Origin: SAR324 cluster bacterium
GTDB taxonomy: Bacteria > SAR324 > XYD2-FULL-50-16
DNA: 7,154 nt
Assembly (NCBI GenBank): GCA_002401295.1
Contig: NVSR01000158.1
Location: 1-7,154, forward strand
Direction: 5' to 3'
In this document: positions 1 to 6,893 of the stretch, in pieces
Layout of the letters: each line of letters starts with the position of its first letter
Position numbering within the stretch: the stretch's first letter is position 1
Notes under the pieces: generated by a model
The model's input: the letters and a program-made list of their open reading frames with translations, nothing else
Database searches by the model: none
Told to the model about the DNA's origin: nothing
Translations under genes and position numbers: made by a program

Positions 1-151
1 ATATAAAATTGATGGAAATAAAAGGAGGAAACAATAGCAAACTAGTAAGTGTATGTGTCTATTTCATATTCGTATAGCTTGAACATGTATACGTTCTCTT
101 TTAGAAATATTATAGCTTAAAACCATCGATTTTTTTGAGGTAGTTTATTAA
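1..151. other. AT-rich non-coding DNA downstream of truncated cheB
   Basis: The stretch is visibly more AT-rich than the operon and contains no frame longer than about 25 codons. It carries a short inverted repeat CGTATA/TATACG (71-76 and 88-93) and a direct repeat TATAGCTT (73-80 and 111-118). There is no GC-rich stem with a T-run that would make a convincing terminator for the operon. The unrelated DNA effectively begins inside the cheB frame at about base 203. Confidence 0.6.
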
Positions 152-907
152 TTAAAGAAATTTACTTGTAAAAGCACTAATTATAAATACACTAAAATGA
201 ACAAAGGAGTGAGTGAATATTTCGGGCATATGCTGGACAATTACAATCCCGGGTGTATTTAAAGGCAGGTCCTGCAAAACGTGCTGAATGGCTTCCGTTC
301 CTCCAGTGGAGGCTCCAATGGCAATGATCGTTTCTGTGGGAATAAAAAGTGAATGTTTTGTTTTTCGGGGTAGGATCACATCTACAGACAGTTTTTCTTT
401 AACCTTAAGAATTGTTCTTTTGATAGCTTGTTTTTTAGGAGTTGGGACTGTCTTTGTGAAGGCATTATTTTGAAGATCAAAAGCATCTTTCACTCTTGGT
501 TTGATTCTTATTTGAGAGGCGGCCTTAACCGTATCAATGATTTGAATGGATTTTTCATGCAGATGTTCACGCACACCAACCCTTGGCTTCTCAATAATAT
601 CAATTGCACCCAATTCAAGCCCCTGAAAAGCCTGCCAGTTCCCCACTCCAGAAAAAGCACTGATAATTACCACTGGTATGGGGTAGAAGCGGATCAATTT
701 CACTAAGAGTGCCAATCCATGCATAGCGGGAAAGTCAATGTCCAGTGTCACCACATCAGGTTTGAGTTTCTTGATTTTTTTTAGTGCTAAGGACATAGTC
801 ACGGCTGTACCTACCACCTCCAGGGCCGGATCAGAAGTTAAAATTTCAGTCAGAACCTGACGGGCAACGGCAGCATTATCAATGATCAAGACCTTAATAT
901 CTTTCAT
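152..907 (-). CDS. cheB: C-terminally truncated chemotaxis methylesterase CheB (probable pseudogene)
   Basis: CheB removes methyl groups from glutamates of chemoreceptors and is switched on when CheA phosphorylates its receiver domain. Residues 1-125 are the receiver: a D10-N11 pair where the family usually has two Asp, the phospho-acceptor D56 in VVTLDIDFP, S83 and K107. A linker of roughly 65 residues follows. The esterase domain begins near residue 193 with GASTGG (nucleophile S200) and QHMP (catalytic H226). Homology stops at F235 (base about 203); the last 16 residues look random and end at TAA. Full CheB proteins are about 340-370 residues, so roughly 100 residues, including the catalytic Asp and most of the Rossmann-like core, are absent. 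No other frame downstream restores them. The ATG overlaps the cheR stop by 14 bases with no clear Shine-Dalgarno, so translation is probably coupled. Identity is certain; an active esterase is unlikely. Confidence 0.9.
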   Translation of the reverse strand: MKDIKVLIIDNAAVARQVLTEILTSDPALEVVGTAVTMSLALKKIKKLKPDVVTLDIDFPAMHGLALLVKLIRFYPIPVVIISAFSGVGNWQAFQGLELGAIDIIEKPRVGVREHLHEKSIQIIDTVKAASQIRIKPRVKDAFDLQNNAFTKTVPTPKKQAIKRTILKVKEKLSVDVILPRKTKHSLFIPTETIIAIGASTGGTEAIQHVLQDLPLNTPGIVIVQHMPEIFTHSFVHFSVFIISAFTSKFL

Positions 908-1856
908 GTGCAGTTGGAATGATTGATTCGTGAATTTTCTGATAGATATTATTTTTAAATCTTTGAATTCCTTTTAATTCTCGCAAGACCTCAGAACCTC
1001 CCAAGAAAAGATAACCATCATCATGCAGATATTGCAGCAAGTGTTTTAAGACTTTCTCCTGAGTTTTAGTATCAAAATAAATCAAAATATTTCGACAAAA
1101 AATAAGGTCGAATCGGGCATTGATGGGGTAACTCTCAGCAAGTAAATTGACGGGACGAAATTTAAGGAGTGATTTTAAATTTTCCTTTGTTTCATAAAGC
1201 AGCCCTTTCGGAGAGTGACGTGAGTGAAAATACTTTTTTAGTAAAGCCTGTGGAATCATCTCTATTTTTTCCAAAGGATACTGCCCTAAGAGTGCAGCTG
1301 ATAAAACCTTGGTATTGATATCAGAGGCTAAAATTTTCAGGTCCCACTCCAACATTCGATCCATAGCCAGGCCCTCTGAAGCCAGTAAGGCTAAAGTATA
1401 GGCTTCTTCCCCAGTGGAACAAGCGGCACTCCATATTCTGACTTTCCTCTTCTTACCCGAGGGATAATTTTTCCGTAGTTTGGGGAAAAATTCCTGCTCT
1501 AAAAAGTCAAACTGCGCTTTCTCCCTGAAAAAACTGGTTTTAGTTGTGGTCACGGCATTGATCATCACCTGGACCTCCAGATGCCCCTCTTCACTGACCA
1601 AGTACTGATAATACTCCTGAAAATTCTTCATTTTCAGGTTTTGAACCCGTCGATACAGCCGAGTATAGGCCAGATCTTTTTTATGACTTTCCCAAAGGAT
1701 GCCCAAGCGTTGGTGCACAAAAGCACTCAGTAATTGGAACTCCTGATCAGAAATCATCGGAATTTCAAGAGGATGATTTTTCATTTCCTGAAACGTCCTG
1801 CTCATGAGGTTATCAACTGAAATCAGAGATTCCTTCGATGAATATTCTCTATTCAA
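894..1856 (-). CDS. cheR: Chemoreceptor glutamate methyltransferase CheR
   Basis: CheR transfers methyl groups from S-adenosylmethionine to receptor glutamates for adaptation. From the start chosen here (320 residues), the N-terminal all-helical domain covers roughly residues 35-95. It is followed by the TSFFRE motif (107-112), the SAM-binding motif VRIWSAACSTGEE (139-151), ASDIN (177-181) and FDLIFCRNILIYFD (249-262), all in family order. One deviation is TTTKTSFF where many CheRs have TTNETxFF. The start is uncertain. TTG at 1856 has AGGAG ten bases upstream and overlaps the MCP stop by 8 bases, typical of coupled genes. ATG at 1805 gives 303 residues and ATG at 1757 gives 287, near the E. 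coli length, but neither has a visible ribosome site. The frame stays open to a TTG at 1880, which I reject because it lies upstream of the AGGAG. Apparently intact, unlike its antagonist cheB next to it. Confidence 0.94.
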   Translation of the reverse strand: MNREYSSKESLISVDNLMSRTFQEMKNHPLEIPMISDQEFQLLSAFVHQRLGILWESHKKDLAYTRLYRRVQNLKMKNFQEYYQYLVSEEGHLEVQVMINAVTTTKTSFFREKAQFDFLEQEFFPKLRKNYPSGKKRKVRIWSAACSTGEEAYTLALLASEGLAMDRMLEWDLKILASDINTKVLSAALLGQYPLEKIEMIPQALLKKYFHSRHSPKGLLYETKENLKSLLKFRPVNLLAESYPINARFDLIFCRNILIYFDTKTQEKVLKHLLQYLHDDGYLFLGGSEVLRELKGIQRFKNNIYQKIHESIIPTAHERY

Positions 1857-3828
1857 AATTTTCCATCTCCTGATCAACAAAAACAGCTTTCTGCTGTTCA
1901 GCTTCTAATTCAGGGATCATAGTTTCTTCTATAACTTCTGATTTTTTGGGGACGGGCACTTCCCTCTGTTCCCCATTTATTTTGAAGACTTCAACCAGTT
2001 GAATCAAATTCACCGCTTCCTGTGCCATTTTGGTACTGGAAAGAGCCGTATCACTGACCAGAGTGGTATTCCGTTGAGTGATGCGATCCATTTCTGTGAC
2101 CGCTATGTTAATTTGATTGATCCCATCCGCCTGTTCTACTGAAGCGGCGCTGATGTTTTCAACAGCTTCCGAGACATTCCTGACAGCCATCAAAATTTTA
2201 TCCAAATTTTCTCCACTCTGCTCTTTCAAAGCATTCAACGTCGTCTCGATAGAGATGCTCATCTCTTGCAAAGACTGATCGGAAAGATCGACTAATTCCC
2301 TACCTTTATTAATCCTCTCCAAGCTATCGACGATCAATGTATTAATTCGTTTGGAAGCTTTGGAAGAGCGCCAAGCCAGATTCCTCACCTCTGCCGCCAC
2401 TACAGCAAAGCCTTTGCCCTGTTCCCCGGCTCGGGCCGCTTCTACCGCAGCATTCAGGGCCAATAAATTAGTTTGGAAAGCAATGTCATTCATCAGGGTC
2501 GTGATTCCAGAAATCTTTTCTGAGCGGGCTGCGATATCTCCGATAGCCACTACCACCTCCCGGTTCGTATTCTGGAGTTGCTGTACGGCACTTTGGTTGG
2601 TAGTGATCGTTTCTTCCAAAGATTTCAAAAGTTGAGTTCTTCCCTGTTCTGCTGTTGTTCTTGTGGTCTGACTGATTTCCGTCGCATTTTGAGCATTTTC
2701 AGCATTACTTTGAACAATCGCATTCATCTGTTCCATGGAGGAAGCTGTTTCTTCCAGAGAGGAAGCTTGATTATTGATCTGCGCGGAGAGGTCCTGACTA
2801 CCTGCGGCAATCTGTTGAGAGGAAGAGGCAATTGTATCAGCACTTTCTTTGATCTTACGGATCATTTGACTCAACTGACTAATGAATTGATTCATCGTGG
2901 TTGATAACTCACTAACGATTCCTTCAGAAAGAATATCCAACTTCTGAGTAAAATCTCCCTGACCAATTTTTTTAATCACCACCATCGCTTGTTGCAACCC
3001 ATCCAATACGTCCTGATCTCGCTGTTGTGACAAGCGCTGTTCATCAGAATTTTCCTTTAACTTGTTCTTCATCTGATTCATCACAACAGCTAGTTGGGCC
3101 GTCTCATCTTTTGCTGTGACTACCAAGTCATCCATAGTCAAATTCCCTTCAGTAATACGCCGGGAAAATCCAATCAGTTTGTTCAAAGGTGTGGTAATCG
3201 CCTTCGCAATAAAGATAGCCGATAGAATTGCCAACAAGACTCCCAGAGCAATGATCAGGAACATCATCAAAAAACTATTCTCTTTGATTGCTTGGCTTTC
3301 GGAATAACTATTCTTTGCATTCTGATCTAAAACCACCACCAAGTTTTCAATAATCTGGAGCGACTGATCAAAGAACTTTTTATTTTCGCGATTAGCCATT
3401 TCGGAGGCGTCCTCTTTAGCAAAGTTCTTTGCCATGGAGATGATCTCCTGACTATTTTCGATAACCTTGCTCCATTTCTCACTAAATTTAGTCAGTTCCT
3501 CATGGATTGAGGCTAGGTCTGAACTTTCCAAAGATTGAAGAATCTCTTGATGTTTGGCTTCTAAATTTTGACCATGTAGATCCATACCCTCCGGATCATC
3601 TTCTCCAATCAACTGAAACAGTAACAAGCGATATTGGTACACTAGTCGGTTCAACTCACTGATTTTCGTGATTGGGGCCAGATTATGGCTATAAAGATTC
3701 GTGGTAAGGTTCCCCATCTTGTTGATCTCATACAAGCCCATCCCACCTTCTATCATGAGAATCAACGATACAAACGTAAAAGCTATAATCAGCTTTTTAA
3801 ATAATTTCAAGTTATAAAACCATTGCAT
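1849..3828 (-). CDS. Transmembrane methyl-accepting chemotaxis protein (4HB-type sensor)
   Basis: Chemoreceptor that senses a periplasmic or membrane-related signal and controls CheA through CheW. Domains of the 659-residue protein: transmembrane helix 1 (about 12-32); a helical periplasmic region (35-185) resembling four-helix-bundle MCP sensors; transmembrane helix 2 (185-210); HAMP (208-262); a second HAMP-like segment (about 275-325, around IGQGDF); and the cytoplasmic hairpin (330-617). The hairpin tip is canonical: IAFQTNLLALNAAVEAARAG, then E-QGKGFAVVAAEVRNLA. A perfect methylation consensus is ASSLEETASS (355-364); AASVEQADGI (561-570) is a near match on the other arm. Each arm carries about 21 residues more than an E. 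coli-type hairpin (about 400-421 and 524-545). The acidic tail ends in MENFE, not a clear CheR-docking NWETF-type pentapeptide. AGGAG lies 6 bases before ATG 3828. The ligand cannot be told from sequence. Confidence 0.95.
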   Translation of the reverse strand: MQWFYNLKLFKKLIIAFTFVSLILMIEGGMGLYEINKMGNLTTNLYSHNLAPITKISELNRLVYQYRLLLFQLIGEDDPEGMDLHGQNLEAKHQEILQSLESSDLASIHEELTKFSEKWSKVIENSQEIISMAKNFAKEDASEMANRENKKFFDQSLQIIENLVVVLDQNAKNSYSESQAIKENSFLMMFLIIALGVLLAILSAIFIAKAITTPLNKLIGFSRRITEGNLTMDDLVVTAKDETAQLAVVMNQMKNKLKENSDEQRLSQQRDQDVLDGLQQAMVVIKKIGQGDFTQKLDILSEGIVSELSTTMNQFISQLSQMIRKIKESADTIASSSQQIAAGSQDLSAQINNQASSLEETASSMEQMNAIVQSNAENAQNATEISQTTRTTAEQGRTQLLKSLEETITTNQSAVQQLQNTNREVVVAIGDIAARSEKISGITTLMNDIAFQTNLLALNAAVEAARAGEQGKGFAVVAAEVRNLAWRSSKASKRINTLIVDSLERINKGRELVDLSDQSLQEMSISIETTLNALKEQSGENLDKILMAVRNVSEAVENISAASVEQADGINQINIAVTEMDRITQRNTTLVSDTALSSTKMAQEAVNLIQLVEVFKINGEQREVPVPKKSEVIEETMIPELEAEQQKAVFVDQEMENFE

Positions 3829-3858
3829 CTGTATCTCCTAAAAAGTTGTCATTGATGA

Positions 3859-4422
3859 TTAGTCTTCCAAACCCACAGATGGATTCAGAACCATGCCAAA
3901 TTCCTCTTTTGATAAAACATGCTCAATATCCAATAGAATGATCATCTCACCATCATTGCACTTCGCCATTCCATGGATATATTTGGTGTTAATACCCGCA
4001 GAGAATTCTTCTACCGACTGAATTTGCTCTTCTGAAAGAGAGACCACATCAGAGACACTATCTACAGCAATTCCCATTAACTTTTCCCCTACTTTCACAA
4101 TGATAATCACCGTATATTTATTGTCTTCCAGCTCAGCCATCCCAAATTTAAGACGTAAATCCACAACGGGCATCACTATTCCTCTCAAATTTAACATTCC
4201 TTTAAAAAAAATCGGCATGTTTGGTAACTGAGTAACATCCGTATTACCAATCAGCTCTTGCACCTTGAGAATATCCACACCATAGTTTTCCTCATTCAAT
4301 TTGAATGTCGCCCATTGGCTGCCGGAGCCAGAAGTATCCATCTGCAGGTTCAACGGCTGATATTCATCTAACTCATCCAAGTCATCTAATTCATCCAGGT
4401 CATCAAACTCACCTAATTCCAT
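3859..4422 (-). CDS. cheW: Chemotaxis coupling protein CheW with acidic N-terminal extension
   Basis: CheW is the cytoplasmic adaptor that joins receptor tips to the P5 domain of CheA in the signalling array. Residues 36-180 form the SH3-like double-barrel CheW domain. Recognisable parts are WATFKLNEENYGVDILKVQE near the start, the LPNMPIFFKGMLNLRGIVMP segment followed by VVDLRLKF, and IAVDSVSDVVSL. These are the usual CheW landmarks, including the conserved LRG in the receptor and kinase contact region. The protein has 187 residues, somewhat longer than the roughly 160-170 common for CheW. The excess is an N-terminal tail of about 35 residues rich in Asp, Glu and Leu, built on a DDLDEL repeat. 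AAGGA lies 6 bases before ATG 4422. The gene begins 27 bases after cheA ends and stops 30 bases before the receptor gene, consistent with one transcript. Confidence 0.96.
   Translation of the reverse strand: MELGEFDDLDELDDLDELDEYQPLNLQMDTSGSGSQWATFKLNEENYGVDILKVQELIGNTDVTQLPNMPIFFKGMLNLRGIVMPVVDLRLKFGMAELEDNKYTVIIIVKVGEKLMGIAVDSVSDVVSLSEEQIQSVEEFSAGINTKYIHGMAKCNDGEMIILLDIEHVLSKEEFGMVLNPSVGLED
4363..4404 (-). repeat. 18-base tandem repeat encoding DDLDEL in the cheW 5' end
   Basis: Two full copies of an 18-base unit and a partial third encode D-D-L-D-E-L, D-D-L-D-E-L, D-E (CheW residues 7-20). The copies differ at synonymous third positions (GAC CTG GAT GAA TTA against GAC TTG GAT GAG TTA), which fits either an old duplication or selection to keep the peptide. 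The length is a multiple of three, so gain or loss of a unit would keep the reading frame. Confidence 0.85.
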
Positions 4423-4449
4423 GATTGTTCCTTATTTAACATTGATAAC

Positions 4450-6633
4450 TTACTGTAATAATCTAGCAGCCTGCCGTAGAACACCCGGAACATCCAAAAT
4501 CAAGGAGACCCGGCCATCACCCAGGACTGTAGCCCCTGCAATTCCTTCACGCTCATAAAAGTTTTCTTCCAGACTTTTAATAACAGCTTGTTGCTGATCA
4601 ATCGCTTCATCCACTAATAGACAAGACTTTTGTCCCCCTTCTTCCACAATGACCACCAGTGCTTGGGTGGGGTCCTCAAATTTGGGTTGCAACCGCAGCA
4701 GTCGATGCAATCGTACCAGCGGGAGGTATTCCCCTCTCACTTCAATCAACTCTCCCTGATTCTTGACTTTTTTCACTTGGTTTGGCAGCGGTCGTAAGGA
4801 CTCCACCACTGAGAGTAAAGGAATAATAAATCGCTGTTCTCCGATGTCTACCAGCATCCCATCAATGATGGCCAAAGTGAGTGGTAGTTTGATCAGAAAA
4901 GTGGTGCCTGCCCCGACTATACTAGTGATTTCAACCACACCTCTCAGTGATTCTATATCCTGTCGCACCACATCCAAACCGACTCCACGTCCGGATAAAT
5001 CCGTTACTTTTTCAGCAGTGGAAAAACCGGCCCTAAAAAGGAGCCCAAAGATTTGCTCTTCCGTCAAATCTTCATCTTGCTTCACCAATCCCTGTTGCCT
5101 GCCCTTCTCAAGAATTTTTTGTGCATTCAATCCCATACCATCATCTTTGATTTCAATGACAATATGCCCCTCTCTATGGGCAGCTCCCAGGCGAATGGTT
5201 CCCCTTGCGTTTTTACCTGAAGCCTCACGTACTTCCGGTAACTCCAAACCGTGGTCCATGGCATTACGAATCATATGCTTCAAAGGATTATTCAACTGTT
5301 CAATGAGTGTCTTATCCAATTCTGTATCTTCACCATAGAGTTCCAGGATGATTTTTTTACCACTACGGGAACTGTAATCTCGTACCATTCTTTGGAAGGA
5401 GGCAAATAATCCTCGAATCGGCAACATGCGTAAGCTCATCACCTGATCCTGTAAATCCAGCATAATCCGCTCTCCACTTTTCATGATCTGCTGTAAGCCT
5501 TCTTCTGTCTCATCAATCAAATTCAGCATTTTTTCCTGAAAATCATCGACTTGCTGATTTTTCTCTCCTAGCAGCTGAGTCAAACCTTCCTGTATTTCCC
5601 GTATCCTTTCCAGTTGGCTGGAAATCTGGCTGAAATGGGCCTGATGGATAGTTGCCTCACCTACCAAGTTCAATAACTTATCTAATTTTGAAATATCAAC
5701 ACGAATGGATGATGCCGTTTTGGCCCTCTTACCCGCACTGACTACATTTTCCTGCTCAGCCTTAATATGCAGGGCCTTTTCCAGGTCCTGTGCTTTAATT
5801 TTACCCTGTTCTACTAAAATTTGACCTAGAGGTTTTTGTCGCTGTAGCGCTTCTTGTAAATCATCAGCACTAAGCAGATGCTCTTCAACTAAAATAGTCC
5901 CTAAGGGTTTGCTGACAGAGGCTTGTGGCTCATTTTCATCCTTTGTTCCAGGTAGAAACTGAAAATCCTCTTCATCCAGAAAAAACTCCACGAGGTTGGT
6001 AATCATCAGTTGATCATTGCTACTGAGCAACTCAAGTTCCCCTTGCCCTGAATCCAGTAATCCTTCCGATATGTTCAAATCACCACAACTCTGCAGTGCT
6101 TCAATCATTTCCTTTAATTTTTCCGCTTTTTTTGTGAAGTCTCCCCGCAGAGAGAACCGAATCCGGAAACCTTGGCGGGTAGTACTAATAGATGGGGATA
6201 GTTGCTCTGTGCTTTTTACTATAGAAGGGATTGTTGTATCTTTAGAAATATTTTGGATCCGCTGGATATTTTGCTCAATCAGACTGGAGTCGACGTCCCC
6301 CTCCCCTTTCATTTCCAGGATGAAGGCATTTAAGCAATCGATGGACTCTAAGAATAAAGAAATCATTTCAGGGGTTATGGGAATCACCCCATCCCGAACC
6401 TGTGAGAGCAGATTCTCCACTTTGTGCGCATAGTCGGAAAAGGACGTCATCCCAACCATGCCCGCTCCACCTTTCAAAGTATGATAACTGCGAAACAAAC
6501 TATTAATTAAACCCTGGTCTTGAGGAGTTTTTTCTAAGCTGAGTAAGTCGGCTTCCAAAGCTGTGACTAATTCCTGTGTATCCTCAATAAAGGAATCTAA
6601 AATTTCATCATCACTATAAATACCATCTTGCAT
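4450..6633 (-). CDS. cheA: Chemotaxis histidine kinase CheA
   Basis: CheA autophosphorylates in response to receptor state and passes the phosphoryl group to CheY and CheB. In 727 residues from ATG 6633: P1/HPt domain (5-115) with phosphorylation site H51 in FRSYHTLKGGAGM; a P2-like alpha/beta domain (about 155-225, starting GFRIRFSLRGDF); two LG-x-IL-V-E repeats (244-293); dimerisation P3 (309-415) with an extra-long helical hairpin; ATPase P4 with N box HMIRNAMDHG (453-462), G1 DDGMGL (497-502), F box LFRAGFST (532-539), G2 GRGVGLDVV (548-556) and G3 GAG (574-576); and CheW-like P5 (586-727). All catalytic motifs are intact. The frame allows GTG at 6639, but the AAGGAAGG ribosome site lies only 2 bases from it and 8 bases from ATG 6633, so I choose the ATG. 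The gene starts 27 bases after the receiver fragment ends. Confidence 0.97.
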   Translation of the reverse strand: MQDGIYSDDEILDSFIEDTQELVTALEADLLSLEKTPQDQGLINSLFRSYHTLKGGAGMVGMTSFSDYAHKVENLLSQVRDGVIPITPEMISLFLESIDCLNAFILEMKGEGDVDSSLIEQNIQRIQNISKDTTIPSIVKSTEQLSPSISTTRQGFRIRFSLRGDFTKKAEKLKEMIEALQSCGDLNISEGLLDSGQGELELLSSNDQLMITNLVEFFLDEEDFQFLPGTKDENEPQASVSKPLGTILVEEHLLSADDLQEALQRQKPLGQILVEQGKIKAQDLEKALHIKAEQENVVSAGKRAKTASSIRVDISKLDKLLNLVGEATIHQAHFSQISSQLERIREIQEGLTQLLGEKNQQVDDFQEKMLNLIDETEEGLQQIMKSGERIMLDLQDQVMSLRMLPIRGLFASFQRMVRDYSSRSGKKIILELYGEDTELDKTLIEQLNNPLKHMIRNAMDHGLELPEVREASGKNARGTIRLGAAHREGHIVIEIKDDGMGLNAQKILEKGRQQGLVKQDEDLTEEQIFGLLFRAGFSTAEKVTDLSGRGVGLDVVRQDIESLRGVVEITSIVGAGTTFLIKLPLTLAIIDGMLVDIGEQRFIIPLLSVVESLRPLPNQVKKVKNQGELIEVRGEYLPLVRLHRLLRLQPKFEDPTQALVVIVEEGGQKSCLLVDEAIDQQQAVIKSLEENFYEREGIAGATVLGDGRVSLILDVPGVLRQAARLLQ
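5758..5904 (-). other. Paired MshEN-like LG-x-IL repeats within CheA
   Basis: CheA residues 244-293 contain two units about 25 residues apart: LGTILVEEHLLSADDLQEAL and LGQILVEQGKIKAQDLEKAL. The pattern (LG, three hydrophobic positions, a hydrophobic pair, L-x-x-x-L) resembles the halves of MshEN/GSPII_E-N helical domains, some of which bind cyclic di-GMP. Both units have Pro where the canonical motif begins with Arg (PLG, not RLG), and the spacer is shorter than in classic MshEN, so nucleotide binding is doubtful. The pair sits in the flexible linker between the P2-like domain and P3. Confidence 0.7.
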
Positions 6634-6640
6634 GCTCACC

Positions 6641-6648
6641 TTCCTTGG
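6641..6648 (-). promoter_or_regulatory. Ribosome binding site that decides the cheA start
   Basis: Read on the minus strand, AAGGAAGGTGAGCATG leads into cheA. Measured from the end of AAGGA, the ATG at 6633 is 8 bases away and the in-frame GTG at 6639 only 2, which favours the ATG. Confidence 0.7.
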
Positions 6649-6660
6649 GGTGATCTCTCA

Positions 6661-6834
6661 TTAAAAGTCTATATTATTTTCCTTCACAGTTTTCTGAATC
6701 GTAGAGATTAGCGCCTTTTTGTTTGGCTGAAAGCATGATACTTCAAAACCTTGCTTTCCAAGAATTGCTTTAACCAAATGCAGATGATGCGGGTCGTCAT
6801 CAACAGCCAGGATCGTTAGTTTTTTATCCACCAT
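6661..6834 (-). CDS. Truncated CheY-like response-regulator receiver fragment
   Basis: The 57-residue product matches the first half of a receiver domain: beta-strand 1 and acidic pocket LTILAVDDDP, helix 1 LHLVKAILGKQG, beta-strand 2 FEVSCF, and helix 2 leading to NNIDF, followed directly by TAA. In receivers the next residues form beta-strand 3 carrying the phosphorylated Asp, so the stop falls about four residues short of it; family members have about 120 residues. The missing part is not present before cheA, which starts 27 bases on. The frame extends upstream to ATG 6885, but that lies almost at the predicted transcription start. ATG 6834 (or GTG 6831, with GAGGGG six bases before it) starts right at the domain. 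As first gene of the operon it probably once encoded a CheY-type output protein. It cannot accept phosphate now; I regard it as a pseudogene, though a retained leader or half-domain peptide is possible. Confidence 0.75.
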   Translation of the reverse strand: MVDKKLTILAVDDDPHHLHLVKAILGKQGFEVSCFQPNKKALISTIQKTVKENNIDF

Positions 6835-6893
6835 TTTCCCCTCATACTTTCCCTCAGTAGCCATCCATAAATATAAATAGGTCACAGTCCGGT

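Noticed and set aside
1..60. Strong AAAGGAGG sequence on the plus strand at 21-28 suggesting a gene start.
   Set aside because: No start codon lies at a proper distance, and the nearest frame (ATG 53) ends after nine codons.
79..107. TTGAAC-N17-TAGAAA as a plus-strand promoter running antisense to cheB.
   Set aside because: The -10 is poor and the region very AT-rich, so such matches are expected by chance.
4763..5338. Long plus-strand open frame of 191 codons inside cheA.
   Set aside because: It is antisense to the conserved ATPase region of CheA, with Ser/Pro-rich composition typical of a shadow frame. The other plus-strand frames under cheB, cheA and the receptor are rejected likewise.
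6614..6675. A frameshift at the end of the receiver fragment gives D-L-L-M-R-D, with an Asp at the right distance for the phospho-acceptor.
   Set aside because: The shifted frame continues only as HPKEGEHARWYL and stops inside cheA at 6614-6616, so no full receiver is rescued. The match is short enough to be chance.
6835..6885. Longer start (ATG 6885) for the receiver fragment.
   Set aside because: It lies almost at the predicted transcription start, and the added residues do not belong to the receiver fold; ATG 6834 or GTG 6831 fits better.
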